Of a stretch of 64,000 nt of DNA, positions 62,880 through 64,000 are shown in pieces. The stretch spans positions 37,451,293 through 37,515,292 of the forward strand of contig NC_084469.1 in assembly GCF_027409185.1 (NCBI RefSeq), in the 5' to 3' direction. A program made the translations under genes and the position numbers. The stretch's first letter is position 1; every line of letters starts with the position of its first letter. Source of the stretch: Cynocephalus volans (lineage: Eukaryota; Chordata; Mammalia; Dermoptera; Cynocephalidae). The notes below the pieces were generated by a model. That model was not told the DNA's origin. It saw only the letters and a program-made list of their open reading frames with translations, and made no database searches.

Positions 62880-64000
62880 CTTGAGTAACTGAATGCCTTA
62901 TCTCTGGTTGACAGCGCTTTCACAGTGGAGCCAGAATGCATAAGATAACTCCTTTATCTCCTAAACGCTGGTCTATGCTTGAGCCAGCACCTCTCAAATC
63001 TGTCTCTGTGGCTTAGGTGTCACCATTCATTCAATGAACAGGGCACTTCCTTTTTGGAGGAACATTCTACAGATGACTACAATCTCATATAGCAAATGTT
63101 TGGAACTTTTGGAAGCTGCTCAATCAATTCAGACAATTCCTACAGCTTGGCTAAGCATGTGGGAAGCCAGAGGTCATTGTATATTAAATTTTACCCAAGC
63201 AACAGAAGGGGATGCAGTGTGACCAGTCCCTGTCCTCACCACTGTAGGATTTCCAAAGCTGGCACCTCTTTTAAGCTTTTGGAATGTAGATAAAGCATTC
63301 CATCGTGTTCGCAGGGCACTATTTTACCTTCCCTGCTGCTGGGTTTATTGTTGTACTAATTCCAGGGCTCTGTTCTGGACCTTCTCTTGCATTCTCTCAT
63401 GTGGAGAAGCCTGTGTTAGTCATTCAAAAGTAATCCCTACTGGAGTGGTGTTTTTAGTGTATGGAAAAGACTGTTCATTCATAGAAGCAATAATGTGGTA
63501 AGACCATTAGGTCTAATAAAGACATAATCAAAAGTTTTTTTTTTTTTAAGTAATGAACCTCCACAAAACGTTCCCCAAAACAACAACAATAGTTGAAACT
63601 ATTGGCCTACTTTGGTTTTCAATGGAAGTATAAAAAGCATAAAACTATATGTCTTTGAAATGTTTATGAACAATTTCTTCCTTCGGTGTTATGGAGGTGT
63701 ATTGGTATAGAAGATTATAAAATGGTAGAGATAGGACCATTTGTTCTTATAGGGAAACCGAGGCCCATGTGGATGAAACACTGTGATGCTTTCCTTCCAG
63801 TGAAACTGACACTCACCAGTTCACCCTACCAAGAGGTCAAATTTTTTTCTGAACAGCAAAAACTAGATGCATTAGGAGTGACATTTCCTAAAAAAAAATT
63901 ATCAGTGCTCACCTATTTCCAAACCCACCCTGCTGCTGTTAGCACTGCTCATGACAGTCCAGAGCTGAATCCCTGAGCAGAAAACATCCATGTGCTAAAA
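62880..64000. other. Intergenic, right edge, nothing recognised
   Basis: No exon of a neighbouring myosin gene (MYH3 would be expected further on), no clear repeat. Short frames only. Confidence 0.4.

Noticed and set aside
17060..64000. A second myosin gene upstream
   Set aside because: No P-loop, switch, SH1/SH2 or rod exon text is found on either strand beyond exon 1 of MYH2.

Overview
This is a stretch of placental-mammal nuclear DNA. It has split exons with GT..AG introns, an AT-rich repeat background (L1, L2, MIR, MER5A, MER20) and lineage-specific tRNA-derived SINEs. The young SINEs resemble tRNA-Ile with a GAT-type anticodon region and occur as single and two-unit forms. I recall this as the CYN SINE type of colugos (Dermoptera, e.g. 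Galeopterus). The species call is an inference from memory; 'mammal' is certain.

Bases 1 to about 17,030 (minus strand) hold the 5' half of one skeletal-muscle myosin heavy chain gene, identified as MYH2 (fast type IIa). The segment runs from the TATA-box promoter through two non-coding exons, the ATG exon and 19 further coding exons. It ends inside the intron after the coding exon that closes with LQLQVQA. All 20 coding exons have AG/GT borders and compatible phases and join to 896 codons with no stop: the whole motor domain, the lever-arm IQ region and the start of the coiled-coil rod. P-loop, switch I, switch II, loop 2 and the reactive-cysteine helix are all readable. Loop 1 appears two residues shorter and loop 2 one residue shorter than the human protein as I remember it.

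Bases 17,030 to 64,000 lie upstream of MYH2 and contain no gene I can support. In other mammals a long gap separates MYH2 from embryonic MYH3 and carries the fast-MYH super-enhancer and Linc-MYH, so this is probably regulatory intergenic DNA. It is filled with retroelements: many antisense L1 3' ends, several with clear target-site duplications; tRNA-type SINEs; old L2, MIR, MER5A, MER20, Tigger and mariner relics; and one keratin-18 processed pseudogene.

Most worth a second look: (i) a 1.8 kb non-coding composite retroelement at 39,125-40,915, bounded by an 11-bp duplication, that looks like a patchwork internally deleted L1; (ii) the KRT18 pseudogene joined head to head to an internal L1 fragment, with one candidate duplication around both, as if one trans twin-priming event made it; (iii) a near-perfect 34-bp-arm hairpin at 18,986-19,092; (iv) the altered MYH2 surface loops.
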